From contig NC_031502.1 of the NCBI RefSeq assembly GCF_000237925.1, positions 20,830,909 to 20,894,908 of the forward strand: a DNA stretch of 64,000 bases. Direction: 5' to 3'. The notes under the pieces were generated by a model that worked only from the letters and a program-made list of their open reading frames with translations, made no database searches and was not told the origin of the DNA. The translations under genes were made by a program, and so were the position numbers. The stretch is from Schistosoma mansoni. Lineage: Eukaryota; Platyhelminthes; Trematoda; Strigeidida; Schistosomatidae. This document shows, in pieces, positions 10,661 to 20,879 of this stretch (positions within the stretch are counted from its first letter, which is position 1; the number at the start of each line of letters is the position of its first letter).

Positions 10661-10945
10661 TTTAAACACATAAATATTGGTACAAACTGAAGCAGGTGGT
10701 TTTCTTAGGGAGACACTCCCCGAGCCTTTGACCTCAAGGTCTGATCCACAATGCAGTGGAGTATCGTGAGGAGATACAGTCCCATGTTAGTCGGTGACCA
10801 ACGATTGATTCATACGCCATTTGTTCCTTCGGGATACTGGAGCCAGCCCATGTGCACCATTGGTTTGGAATGGGGGTTTTCCAACTCCCCTAGGTGGAAT
10901 CGCCGTGTCCACCAACCTGGTTAAGGCGCCGGGCATGAATCATAC
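10655..10945 (-). repeat. F repeat, truncated copy inserted in the LTR relic
   Basis: It begins with the tail end (TTTAAACACATAAATATTGG) and matches the family as far as the GGGTTGGTGG segment, then stops. The first third of the family is missing, and a short stretch after the tail is deleted relative to the 1432-1972 copy. It interrupts the gag relic, so it arrived after that element. Confidence 0.7.
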
Positions 10946-12209
10946 TCTGATCAGACCCATATTATTTTACCAGATATGCGTCGTTCTCATGATTCATGTG
11001 TTTCTAATGAAATTATTTGTAAATATGTGAAAGATATACCGAATGCACCAAGTCCTAATCAGATATCTGATGTTATTTTATCAGATGTGGTTTTTCATAA
11101 TGATTCATTTATGTCTAGTGAAATCTTAATTAAATGTGAGGAACAAGTCTTGAACGAGTAAAAATCTGATTACAGAGTCTTTATGGTGTAGTTTCAGATG
11201 CCATTTGTCCTTCACAACGGATTTATCTCTATTGATATTCCTAATGAATGTGATAAATATATTCTGAATGAGTCGAATTCTAGCCACATTTCTGATGTCA
11301 TTGTAATAAATGTTGGATATTCGCACAACCGATGTATGTTGAGTAGAATCTCTAGTCAGTGTTATGATTAATTGGAGGGGATAGTAAGTTTCTCTGAAGC
11401 ATTCAGAGAACCAGTTTACCCAGATATGACGTTTGCACAGGCAGAAAATTCGAATTGAGACCAAGATGATCCTAATTAGTATGAGACAGATGCACATTTT
11501 CCATTTGATTATTTTTTAGGTGAATCAAGCCTACATGATACACATGTGTTGATTACACATATCAATGCATATTGATCTGATAACTGAAACAATGGCCTTG
11601 TGTATTCTAACATGATGAGCAAGAGGAATATGCACCATATTTTTTTATGCAAGTCACATGATGGAATGTCTCAAATTATGTGTCATTGTGTATCCCTGAA
11701 TACTCACACAACAATCGAAGTGTGTGACACAAGAAGATAATGCAAATTGGGAATGTCAAATCGGTCATGACATTGCGTGATAAGGACCCTACATTGTCTC
11801 AAAGGGGAGGAGAGTGTTGGAAAGTCTGTAGTTCAAATTCTAGGTATCAGTAGTTTCAGTACATAATCAACATGATGATTGCATACAATCCCAGGACCCA
11901 GGCGAATCTGTTCCAATTTCAGTTGTTAATTCTAATACTAGTGGGAATATTCTAGATCATACAGAATCTAAGATGAACCTAAGAAGAACAGGTACAATTG
12001 ATTGCAGAAATTTGAATTCTCATTTAAGCAGTGGCTGATGTGGTGTTTGTATGAACTAATACTTCCTTTGTATTTGATGACTCTGATTTCGAATTCCAAA
12101 TACAATACGTTTGCTCGTGCTCATCTAATAATTCTTGGTCAAATTGAGTTACTTCTGGGATTCCTAGTTTGTACTATAATTCAAATGCTCCTAATCACCA
12201 CACACTTTC

Positions 12210-12600
12210 ATGATCTGATAACAAATGAGGCACATCAGATGATACACAATGCAGTACCAACTATCTCTTTTAATCGTGTTCAAGTGTAACTGACTTCAGG
12301 ACGTGCGACTTTAGATGCGAAAAACGTAATCTGCTAGTTCGCCAGGTTATGACTCATCTTAGTAAACACAGTCTACTAGCTATATATGTTAAATAAGTTG
12401 AGTTGTAAATGCTACATATGGAAGTGATTACAATAAAAAGAGACCAAGTTTCATAAAGAGTAAACTTGATCATTTTAAAATCATGACAATTATGTTGTTA
12501 AACATGATCATGCTCTATTACAAAATAAGAGGGTATTTTAAATCAAAGAATCGACTTATTTACAAACGTGAGTGGAGAGAAAATCAAAACAATGAAGTGA
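12210..12600. other. Spacer between the LTR relic and the MRGBP-like gene
   Basis: No feature was recognised apart from AT-rich sequence. Confidence 0.4.
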
Positions 12601-12609
12601 ATACAAATA

Positions 12610-12615
12610 TTTATT
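12610..12615 (-). terminator. Poly(A) signal of the MRGBP-like gene
   Basis: On the minus strand AATAAA lies about 33 bases after the stop codon at 12648, a normal spacing for polyadenylation. Confidence 0.6.
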
Positions 12616-12647
12616 ACAAAACACTTTGTAAGTGATACAAACAAAAA

Positions 12648-14474
12648 TCAACGTCTTTTTTCCCGTGACGTAACAGAACTAACAGTTGTAGTAACCGGTG
12701 AGTTAGTTGAAGAGGCTAGAGTTGTATTTGAGTCAACTGAACGCAAAGATTTCCTTGTTCGTTTTTGACTACAGGAATCTAAAAAATAAATTTCACAGAA
12801 ACACTTGTTACAGCTAAATACAATGTAAACTATCAGTCAGTCAGTCACAACGTAGAACTTCGTACGTACATCAGTTCGAGTTGCCATACCATATTAGCAC
12901 AGAGATGCAGTTGTCGATTCAAATCCCATAGTGGTAGAAGTAGTAAGAGTATAAGCATACAGTGAAATAAATTTGGAAAGAGAGAAAAGATAGAGACATA
13001 AGGAATTCAGAAGATTAGAATTTGGTAGAACACAAAGAGTGGATAAACCTTCGCCATTGCAAACGGTTTTGAGCCATGTCATTCAAGGTCTCTAACCATC
13101 GGTTGCTATCATCTCGCGAATCCCAACCGGGTAGTCTACACCTACCAACATAGCTCAGTCAAACTGTCAGTGACTTCATGGATTTGTGCCACGTTTTGGT
13201 CTGGCCGCCTCTAGCTTTCTTCCAACCCACTCCTACATCATGAAACATTGCACGTCGGGGCAGTCGGTGGTTGGGCATACGTAACACGTGTCCCAGCCAT
13301 CTCAACTGATGAAGTTTCACTGCTTAATCAATCGATTTGCCATCCTTACCTAGTACCCGTTTTCTAACAACTGCATCACTTACTCTGTGGTCCCAGGATA
13401 TACGATATATATATATATATATAAACTATAGCTCTTAACATAAATATGTACAGTAGCTAATCCTTTTTATTATGCTTCTATAATTCGAAACAAAGATGGA
13501 AATAATTCATTCTGTATTATTTGAATCTTCCCATTGATGTTTAGGATTGAAATTGGTCAGTATCTTATTGGAATATGTCAATCTTGTGCGGACTACCTTA
13601 AGTCACAAGCACTATAAGTAAAGATGGATGGTGGCTAGCAGTGGAGTGAACATCAACTCTGGGATGCAGGTACGTCCAGATGACGAATCCCAAGTGTGAT
13701 GAAACGCGCGTCCTGGATCCCACTGCTAGCCACCATTTATCTTTGATTATAAAGATGGGAATGTATTTATTTTATTAACGGATAGTTATTTTTAGGCCAT
13801 AACTACGTGTCAGATAATGCACACCATTTCAAGAGAAAGCTCTGTAACTAAGGATGTAATAGTTTAGATAAAGATTCAATAATCTTTAGAAAGAAAATAT
13901 ATTTCCCCAGTGTTTTCTCATCTGTGGATAACAATGAAACGGCAGTTTTGAATTATAGATCTTAAGAGTCACAAAGGTACGTGTAAGAAAATAGCAAAAA
14001 CATTATTTGTACAGTGAGAGTAAACTATAGTATTAACTCACCAGTACGTGGAGATCGAGAAACAGATATGCCACTATTTGATGTCACACGGGGATACTTC
14101 AAAGATTTTAGGGAGTCATACTCCTCTGGGAGGCTGAATTCTTTCATCTTTGATTGAAACGGATTAACTTCAGAGTCATGCTAGATGAAAATGCTGTATT
14201 AAGAGGAAGATTAAATTACCAACTCTTCCATGTTATACAACGAACCTAGCTTTTTCCAAATATCATCTGTACTAATTGGGTCACTCACAAACGAGTTTAC
14301 AAGGTTGCATACATATATCATCTGAAAATGACGATCTGCACCTACAGGTTTGTGATTCAATATTGCATGGAAAAGTTGAATCTCGGATTCCAAATTCCAT
14401 ACATCCAGGCCAGCCTGGTCAACCATAGGTGAATATTGTTTGATCCCAAAACACCTAAAAGTATGAAGCAACAT
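12648..14474 (-). CDS. MRGBP: MRG-binding protein (MRGBP/Eaf7), exons 14474-14220, 14180-14042, 12778-12648
   Basis: MRGBP/Eaf7 is a small subunit of NuA4/TIP60 histone acetyltransferase complexes that binds MRG15-type proteins in the nucleus. Exon 1 contains the family block HAILNHKPVGADRHFQMI, then ISTDDIWKKLGSLYNMEEL. Exon 2 continues with HDSEVNPF and FSLPEEY, matching the order in animal MRGBP. Exon 3 gives a basic/Ser-rich tail (QKRTRKSLRS ... SREKRR) ending in TGA, as in the family. Exon 1 to 2 is a 39-nt intron (GTAATT...TCTAG, phase 0). Intron 2 is 1263 nt (GGTGAGT...TTTTTAG, phase 1) and holds an RTE fragment, an AT microsatellite and a hammerhead retroposon. The start could be the ATG at 14474 or the in-frame ATG at 14426; the latter gives an N-terminus more like the family. 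Total is about 158-174 residues. An F repeat lies just upstream (14592). Confidence 0.85.
12832..13403 (-). mobile_element. 5'-truncated RTE-like LINE, 3' end only, in the MRGBP-like intron
   Basis: It matches the 3' part of the RTE copy at 45266 closely: the shared tail CAGTCAGTCACAACGTAGAA, the untranslated region, and the C-terminal coding end. It lies in the same orientation as the host gene. The GACT-type repeat at its 3' edge (12834-12845) is the tail, and the 5' edge runs into an AT microsatellite. Confidence 0.75.
13405..13423 (+). repeat. (AT)n microsatellite
   Basis: An uninterrupted AT dinucleotide run at the broken 5' edge of the RTE fragment. Confidence 0.8.
13616..13748 (+). 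repeat. Head-less hammerhead retroposon bounded by inverted repeats
   Basis: The ribozyme runs from about 13666 to 13727. The core is ATGACGA (13680-13686) where CTGANGA is expected, so only C3 is changed. Stem II is ATCC...TGAT, GAAAC is at 13701-13705, and the cleavage triplet GTC at 13710-13712. The tRNA-like head is absent. In its place 13616-13643 is an inverted copy of 13721-13748 (24 of 28 positions), including the perfect GGTGGCTAGCAGTG core. Confidence 0.75.
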
Positions 14475-14591
14475 AAATTCTGAAGAAACTATGGATTAAT
14501 ACATCAGAATGCCAATGATATATGTTTTGGCAAAGTTTCGTTTGGGATTCTGAATGACATGAAACATCAGGGAACATGACATGGATTTTTT

Positions 14592-15092
14592 AACATTATG
14601 GCCAAGAGTGGGGAGACTTAGCTCTCCTTTTCGAAATGCTATCACATGGCCATGTGCATACAACCAATACCAGAGAAGTCCAACTCACTGCCTTTTCACG
14701 GCAATACCGTTGTTTACGAAATTGAGAGGACGAAAAGAGAATGTCTGGCGCTTCAACCGGGTTGGTGGACGCGGAGGGTTCACCTAGGGGACTTGGAAAA
14801 CCCTGATTCCAAACCAATGGTGCACATGGGCTCCAGGATCCTGAGGGGACATATGGTGTATGAACCAATCGTTCGTCACCGGCTACCATGGGACTGCATC
14901 TGTTGACGTTGCTCCACTGCCTTGTGGATTAGACCTTTAGGTCAAAGGCTCCGGGTGTGGCCTCCCGAGAAAACCATCCGCTTCGGTCTGAGCACCCAAG
15001 CAGTATCCTAGCCCTCACACAAGTCGAATGATTTATGTGGCGCATATCTATTTGGTGCCTCCTTGTACCAATGTTTACGTATTTAAATAAAT
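14592..15092 (+). repeat. F repeat, diverged copy upstream of the MRGBP-like gene
   Basis: It starts at TTATGGCCAAGAGTGGGGAG and ends in the tail CTTGTACCAATGTTTACGTA followed by TAAA units. It has small deletions against the 4213 copy. It begins about 120 bp upstream of the first MRGBP-like exon, so it lies in the promoter or 5'UTR region of that gene. Confidence 0.75.
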
Positions 15093-15424
15093 AAATAAGT
15101 TGAGAATGAAGTTAAAAATTTTCAATATCGGTGCTCAAACTTACGAAACACACCACCTTATAAATTGTGATGAAGCAGTATACCACAGATTTTTTAAAAA
15201 CAAAATTGGTTATGATTAATGATGTTAATATTATTTTCATGATTACTGGTTACTTCTAACTACAACTAACCAATGCAAGAGAATTTTAACAGCAATACAC
15301 TACCACTTACTAAGCTAACAAAGTAATGTACAGCCTGTGGGACAAAACGATTTTGTTCCTTAGTCAGAAAGGTTTAATTTGTTGAATCTAGTTAGCACTT
15401 TTTAGCAAGGTTTTTCTCTACGGG

Positions 15425-15515
15425 ATAGGGTTTCCAACTCCACACCCAAACCTCCTCCTTTACTCGGGCTTGGGACCGGAAGTAACTCTAGAAGAACTAC
15501 AGGCGGAGTTAGTCA
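15425..15515 (-). repeat. G repeat, reversed copy
   Basis: Reverse complement of the block seen at 7690 and 56668 (here AACCTCCTCCTTTACTCGGG, GGGACCGG, ACTACAGGCGG). It is diverged and truncated. Confidence 0.5.
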
Positions 15516-15519
15516 GAAA

Positions 15520-17425
15520 AGTACATTAGATTTAAGTGGAATTATCGGTCGTCAAAAGATGGATTTGGAGGTAATTGCTTATACGGGACTTCTTACCGAA
15601 ATCCAATGCTATTAATTTAACCGAAAGTTACAAGTGTAAATGCAAACTAAAACAAGTATTAACCCTGCAGCAAAAATAGTAAAATCTTATCTATTTCCGA
15701 CTCTATTAACAACTTTAGTGAAGATATGCAGGAAATATTTCTTTTAAAGAGGTCGGTAGCTCCATATACAACTAATGTATGATTCTACTAACTCTAGATT
15801 TAAAGAGTGTCATCGATTTGTGAATGTTCCGTTTACTTTTTATCATATGTCTACAATGGTCTTTGTTTTAAGTGTTCTCAAGTCCTCAGACAAACAAAAC
15901 TAGTAAATTCCTGTGCAACTACACACTGAAGCGATTCCCACAATTTTTACTACCTCTAAATGTTATCGGAAATTCACGTTCTAAACATTCCAGATAATTT
16001 CATCAGTTTGTATCAGGAGCACATTCACAGCTAGCAAATTTAGGCCAGTTGATGTCTCATTTTTAAATTCGATTTGGCAATGTTTACTAAGAAACAATTC
16101 ACCTGTCTCAAGTAAAATATTCCTTAAAAAAAACAATATAACGTAACTTTACAGTATCTAGACGTGCAGGATGTAATGGTGTCAATGCTATCATTCATGC
16201 TAATATATACTAGAAACGTTGCACTAAAATACTCATATTTATGGATTTCACAGGTAAACTCAATACTTTTTGAAAGCAAAATTAGTGATTTTTGAAATGT
16301 TCAGAAATTTTCACATAGTGAGAACTGTCAGCTTTGCATCTGATGAATTAGGGTTGTCTGAATGTTTGGTCTGTATTGGTAAGAAAATATAGTTTCATGG
16401 AAGTCACATGATCAACAATACAGTTGGTGAGTTTCAAAAAAGACCCGAGGCTTATGTTACGGAAACCAGAACTTATTTCCCATGGAGATTAATGTAATTT
16501 TCTGTACACACTAGGATCGGTGATAATATACTAGCAGCTTTGTCTGCTGCAAGAAAACTAGTAAATTAGAATGCTTATATATAAATTTGCTTTTTGGAAC
16601 TACTAGTTAAACCATTAGGGGTGATCTCATTTGAGCTAATTCAAATTAATATTAAGATTCAGTAGGTTGGATCCTAAGAATTTTTTTCAAGAATTCTAGT
16701 GAAAATGTGATTCATGGACGATCTGTGAGTGATGCCAGAGTGGATGAGGGAGAACTCACCACTTTACGGCCATAAACGTGAACCATGTCAGATGAAAAAT
16801 GATAAACTTTTCGACAACTAATGTGTATAATATTCAGCTATGTTTCGAATCATTAAAGTTCCTGATGGAAAAATATCTTTACGAAAAAATCTTTGGATCT
16901 TGACGAGCGCAAAACATACTTAACTGGTATTTCAAATAATATTGTTCTAGTCCACAGAAGCTACTGTAGGCTAGGGTCAAGACCCTACTTCGTAACTAAA
17001 AACTGACATCAGCATATATATAGGAATTGGTGATTTTCGATGACATCAAAGTCACCATGGAATTCACTCAGGGATAAACGACTATAAACCCAACCATTTT
17101 TCATTGTACAACTAAGACGTCAAAGAAAATATTTTGTCACTTAACATCCATTTAGCAGTAGAACCACAACTTATGAATGACCTTTGAGAGATGTTTAGAC
17201 GACCTTGAGAATGCCCAACTAATTGAGTAAAATTAGGGTAACAAATCAGTGTGGGGATTTATCGTTAGGGTTTACATTTTGACGTTAAGGCTGCGAATAA
17301 GAGTTAGAGTTTTCATCATGAACTGGTGTTACCCAATGTGATTTTTAGCAGACTGCAACACGTGTTTTTAGTGTTTATTGAAAAGAAGATATCTAATAAA
17401 ACAACAGCATACAGTTTCAGTTTGG
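15520..17425. other. Stretch without a recognised gene
   Basis: AT-rich sequence of nearly 2 kb in which I see no coding exon, RNA gene or known repeat. Confidence 0.4.
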
Positions 17426-19890
17426 AAGGGACAGGAGGCCTGATGGCCTGTGTTAGTCCTGGCAATAATGGTCTCTCAGCTGATCCAACTTTCTTTTGAA
17501 GGAGTCGACGGATGGAGCTTCAACCACGTGCTGAGGTAATGAGTTCCACTCGTTGATTATTCGATGGGAAAGTCGGTAGTCAGCTGACAAGTAATTCGTT
17601 CTGGGCTTGTGAACTTTTTTGGAGTGTCCTCGTAGATTTTGTGTTTTGGAAGACAAGAAAAATGAGGGCATATCAGGTGCAAATTTGTCACTAAGCAATT
17701 TGGAAACTGTAATCAAGTCGCCTCTGATTCTTCTATATGACAGCGGGAATAGGTTTAGCTTGGTCGGTCTAGTACCATACGGGAGCTTCGCTATTCCGGG
17801 AATCAGCTTAGTTGCTGTTCTCTGAACCCTTTCCAAGAGTTCACTGTCTTTTTTTAGGCAGGGGCTAGCTGTTTGTATGCAGTACTCAAGTTTAGGGCGT
17901 ACGAACACTGTATACAAAGTCAGAAACGTTTTAGCGTCGAGATGCCTAGAAGCCCTGCGTATGGACCATAAAGTCCTAAAACCTTTGGCGGCTATTGCAC
18001 GGCAGTGTGCAGTAGTCTTTAAGTCTTGAATAACGATGACGCCTAAGTCATTGTGTGCCTGGACAATAGGTAACTCAGTGTTATTCATCATGTATGTATC
18101 TGTACCCTGGTGGCCAATATGCATCACAATACACTTGGAAGTGTTTATCGGCAATTGCCAGGTTTGGGACCATTCAGATAATCTCTCCAGGTCATTTTGA
18201 AGTTCTAAGCTATCGCCCTTGCTTTGTATCGCTCTCCATATTTTGACATCATCAGCATAGAGTAAGACCGATGATGATATTAGATGAGGGAGGTCATTTA
18301 CGTACAGGAGGAATAACACTGGCCCCAAAACTGTACCCTGGGGGACTCCACTAAGCACAGTTTCCCAGCTAGACAACTTGGAGTTCACCCTTACTCTTTG
18401 TTGACGCCCAACTAGGAAGTCTTTTATCCACATCAATAGATTGCCTCCAATCCCGACATTCCTTAGCTTATATAACAGCCGGTTATGCGGAACTTTGTCG
18501 AAAGCTTTGCTGAAATCGATGTAAACTACGTTTATAGGTAACTTTTGGTCCTTAAGAGCGCACCAGCTTTCACGAGCGACTAATATGTTTGTGAGACAAG
18601 AGTAACCTGTTCTAAAACCATGCTGTTTTTCGAGGAGGATCCGGTTTCCATTGAGATACTTTAACAGCTCCTTCCGAATAATCTTTTCTAAGATTTTAAC
18701 AACCACACTAGTTAGGCTAATTGGTCGGTAATTCTCAGGCTTATGTTTTGTACCTGTTTTGAAGACTGGACTTACTATGGAGTTCTTCCAGTCTTTTGGT
18801 AGGCGACCCTGGGTTACGGATAGATTAAAACATACACTTAAAGGGTTCGCAACAAAGTTAGCTAATTCCTTTAGTAACCTAGGATGCAGTTCATCGGGTC
18901 CAGTGGATTTACCTATGTCAAGCTTAACTAGCAGACCAAAGACATCGAGTTCTTTAATGGTCACGCTGTCCAGTGCTTGTGTGGGGGGATTTTCATGAAC
19001 TGGTGAGAAGGGTGTTTCTATGGTGTATACATCGCTAAAGTATTTAGAGAATACTTGAGCTTTGCTAAAGTCGTCCTCCACTAGTGATGAGGCAGTACTG
19101 TTTCCCCATAGTGAAGGAACATTTTTTCTTCTTTTTGTCCTTTGGTTTATATACGAATACAAGCGTTTAGGGCATTCTATGGATTCCCTAACGATTTTTT
19201 CTTCGTACAGCTTTCTAGACTTACGGAGGGTCGAGGCACAGATATTCCGAGCTTTTGGATACTGATATTTTGCCTCGTCAGTCCCCAATAACCTAAATCT
19301 ATCCCACATTTTCCTTCTTTTACGGAGAAGGGCGCGAACCTCCCTACTGGACCACGGTAGAGAGTTTCTCGGCCCCTTAGGTGTAGTCCAAGGGATGTGG
19401 GGGGGCGGTGACTTTTAAGTATAAATTCCGGAATACGTTCCAAGCCGTTTCGATTGAGGACTCTGGGTCTATTGTCTAATCTACTGATGATGCTGAGTGC
19501 ATGATGTCTGGTATGTTTGCTTTCCAGACGTTAGATCTGGATTGAGCTGAGGCGTGCTCGCGATCGACAGTTATATGGAATTCAAATGTTAAAACTGCAT
19601 GATCACTTTTGCCTAGGGGTGGCATGTAATCCAGGTTTGCAACGTCATCCTCATAGTGAGTCAATATCAGATCTAGTAAGGATGATGCAGAGCCCGGGTC
19701 GTACCTAGTTGCTTCCTTCACGTGTTGCACTAGGGCACATGTGATAACCGCATCAACTAGTTCCTGTTCGAAGGAATTATCTGGCGATTCAGTCCTCAGA
19801 TTTCCCCAGTCCACCATGGGTGCATTAAAGTCCCCTAGGATTAGTGAATGTATGGGAAGCGAGAGCACTACGTGCTAGTACGACAAATAT
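17426..19890 (-). mobile_element. CR1-like LINE, copy 1 (5'-truncated), minus strand
   Basis: The 3' end lies near 17426, just after the ORF2 stop, at TTCCAAACTGAAACTG on the minus strand. The coding part is a truncated endonuclease plus a complete reverse transcriptase domain. It is nearly identical to the plus-strand copy at 33740-36215. The two differ in their 3' flanks but share the same 5'-side sequence for more than 600 bp. Confidence 0.8.
17453..19868 (-). pseudogene. LINE copy 1 ORF2: endonuclease C-terminus and reverse transcriptase, broken
   Basis: The RT frame is open for 618 codons (19309-17453). It shows the RT blocks NYRPISLTSV, VYIDFSKAFDKVPH, SGVPQGTVLGPVLF and LLYADDVKIW with the catalytic YADD, then the C-terminal LSYRRIRGDL block of CR1-type elements. 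The upstream piece (19868-19476) carries the end of an APE-type endonuclease: LILGDFNAPMVDW and KSDHAVL. Between the two lie an in-frame TAG after SASSVD and a frame change at a run of seven C. The N-terminal half of the endonuclease is missing. This copy cannot make a complete ORF2, though its RT domain is uninterrupted. Confidence 0.85.
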
Positions 19891-20533
19891 ATTTCAAGAA
19901 TCAAATAACGCAGTTCGGTCACTAAAAAAGAAAATACCATTCACAAAATAGTCCCGTCCATCATTTCGCAAGTCCAGTTTGTATAGGGCTTGCCCTTCTT
20001 CCAGATCGTCTACCCTTGTCACCCTGTAAAAGGAGAAACAGATTCACACTAGTAACGTTACTTATAATGATTTCCAGTACTGTTACAAAACAGATGAAGG
20101 AATTTCGCGCAAAAATTGAAGACTATTTTGAGTCTGACTGGTCCATCCATAAAAATGTAGCTTCGCCATCGCTTTATTTTAACGTAACTTTCGTTATTAT
20201 GTAGGACTAGTACAATATCACTGTACTCTAGCTTAGTCTTCCGGTTGCTTGATCATTGGGTGTCGAAAATTTTACCTATGTTCTGCAAGGTCAAGGACAA
20301 TATACGCGTGTCAACTAGTCGAAAGTCTCATGCTGCAGTGGTCGCTCTCAGTTCTTTTGCTGATTCTTTACAGTACATGTCTGTCATAACGTTGTGTTTT
20401 AGCCATACAGTTGTAGATGGCGTCGAGTTGCGATTGACTATGATTAACACTACAAGAAGATTACGTGCCAACTATCGAGTTGGATCCCTCGGTAGGCCAA
20501 AATCCAGAAGGCTGCTAATGGCCTAGGTAAGAT
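19891..20533 (-). repeat. B block, 5' side of LINE copy 1
   Basis: It is the exact or near-exact reverse complement of about 33089-33740, ending at the N gap. It encodes no endonuclease, so it is not the ordinary 5' part of the LINE. Part of it (about 20410-20533) belongs to the family also seen at 6510-6600. Confidence 0.7.
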
Positions 20534-20733
20534 NNNNNNNNNNNNNNNNNNNNNNNNNNNNNNNNNNNNNNNNNNNNNNNNNNNNNNNNNNNNNNNNNNN
20601 NNNNNNNNNNNNNNNNNNNNNNNNNNNNNNNNNNNNNNNNNNNNNNNNNNNNNNNNNNNNNNNNNNNNNNNNNNNNNNNNNNNNNNNNNNNNNNNNNNNN
20701 NNNNNNNNNNNNNNNNNNNNNNNNNNNNNNNNN
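20534..20733. other. Assembly gap of exactly 200 N
   Basis: All 200 bases are N. The round length suggests a placeholder of unknown true size. Both gap edges lie in sequence that recurs at 33.1-36.35 kb, so the join was made inside a repeat. Confidence 0.95.
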
Positions 20734-20873
20734 CACTCACCCGTGCCATTTCTGTTTTCGGTGGAGTATCTGTAGGAGGCTGAAAAAGGTGTAAGAAAGA
20801 GGAAGGACGAAAAGCAGAGCACACAATATTCATGGAGGAATAGTTAAGGTATAACCATTTAGTCTATTTGTCT
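20734..20873 (-). repeat. A block, right edge of the gap
   Basis: Reverse complement of 36215-36352, with a few differences in about 140 bp. On the minus strand it has an open frame (FLHLFQPPTDTPPKTEMARV) followed by GTGAG, which looks like a splice donor but is cut by the gap. Confidence 0.65.
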
Positions 20874-20879
20874 GTTACT

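Larger units (their letters stand above)
10067..12202 (+). mobile_element. Relic of an LTR retrotransposon with two short LTR-like direct repeats
   Basis: Two direct repeats of about 155 bp, 10067-10223 and 12048-12202, both begin TGTATGAACTAAT and end in CACA. They share GATTTCGAATTCCAAATACA in the middle. Directly after the left one is CTGGCGTCACGATGG, a plausible primer-binding site, with a gag-like ATG at 10235. The interior is decayed and carries an F-repeat insertion. The pol region is mostly missing, so this is a dead, internally deleted copy. Confidence 0.6.
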
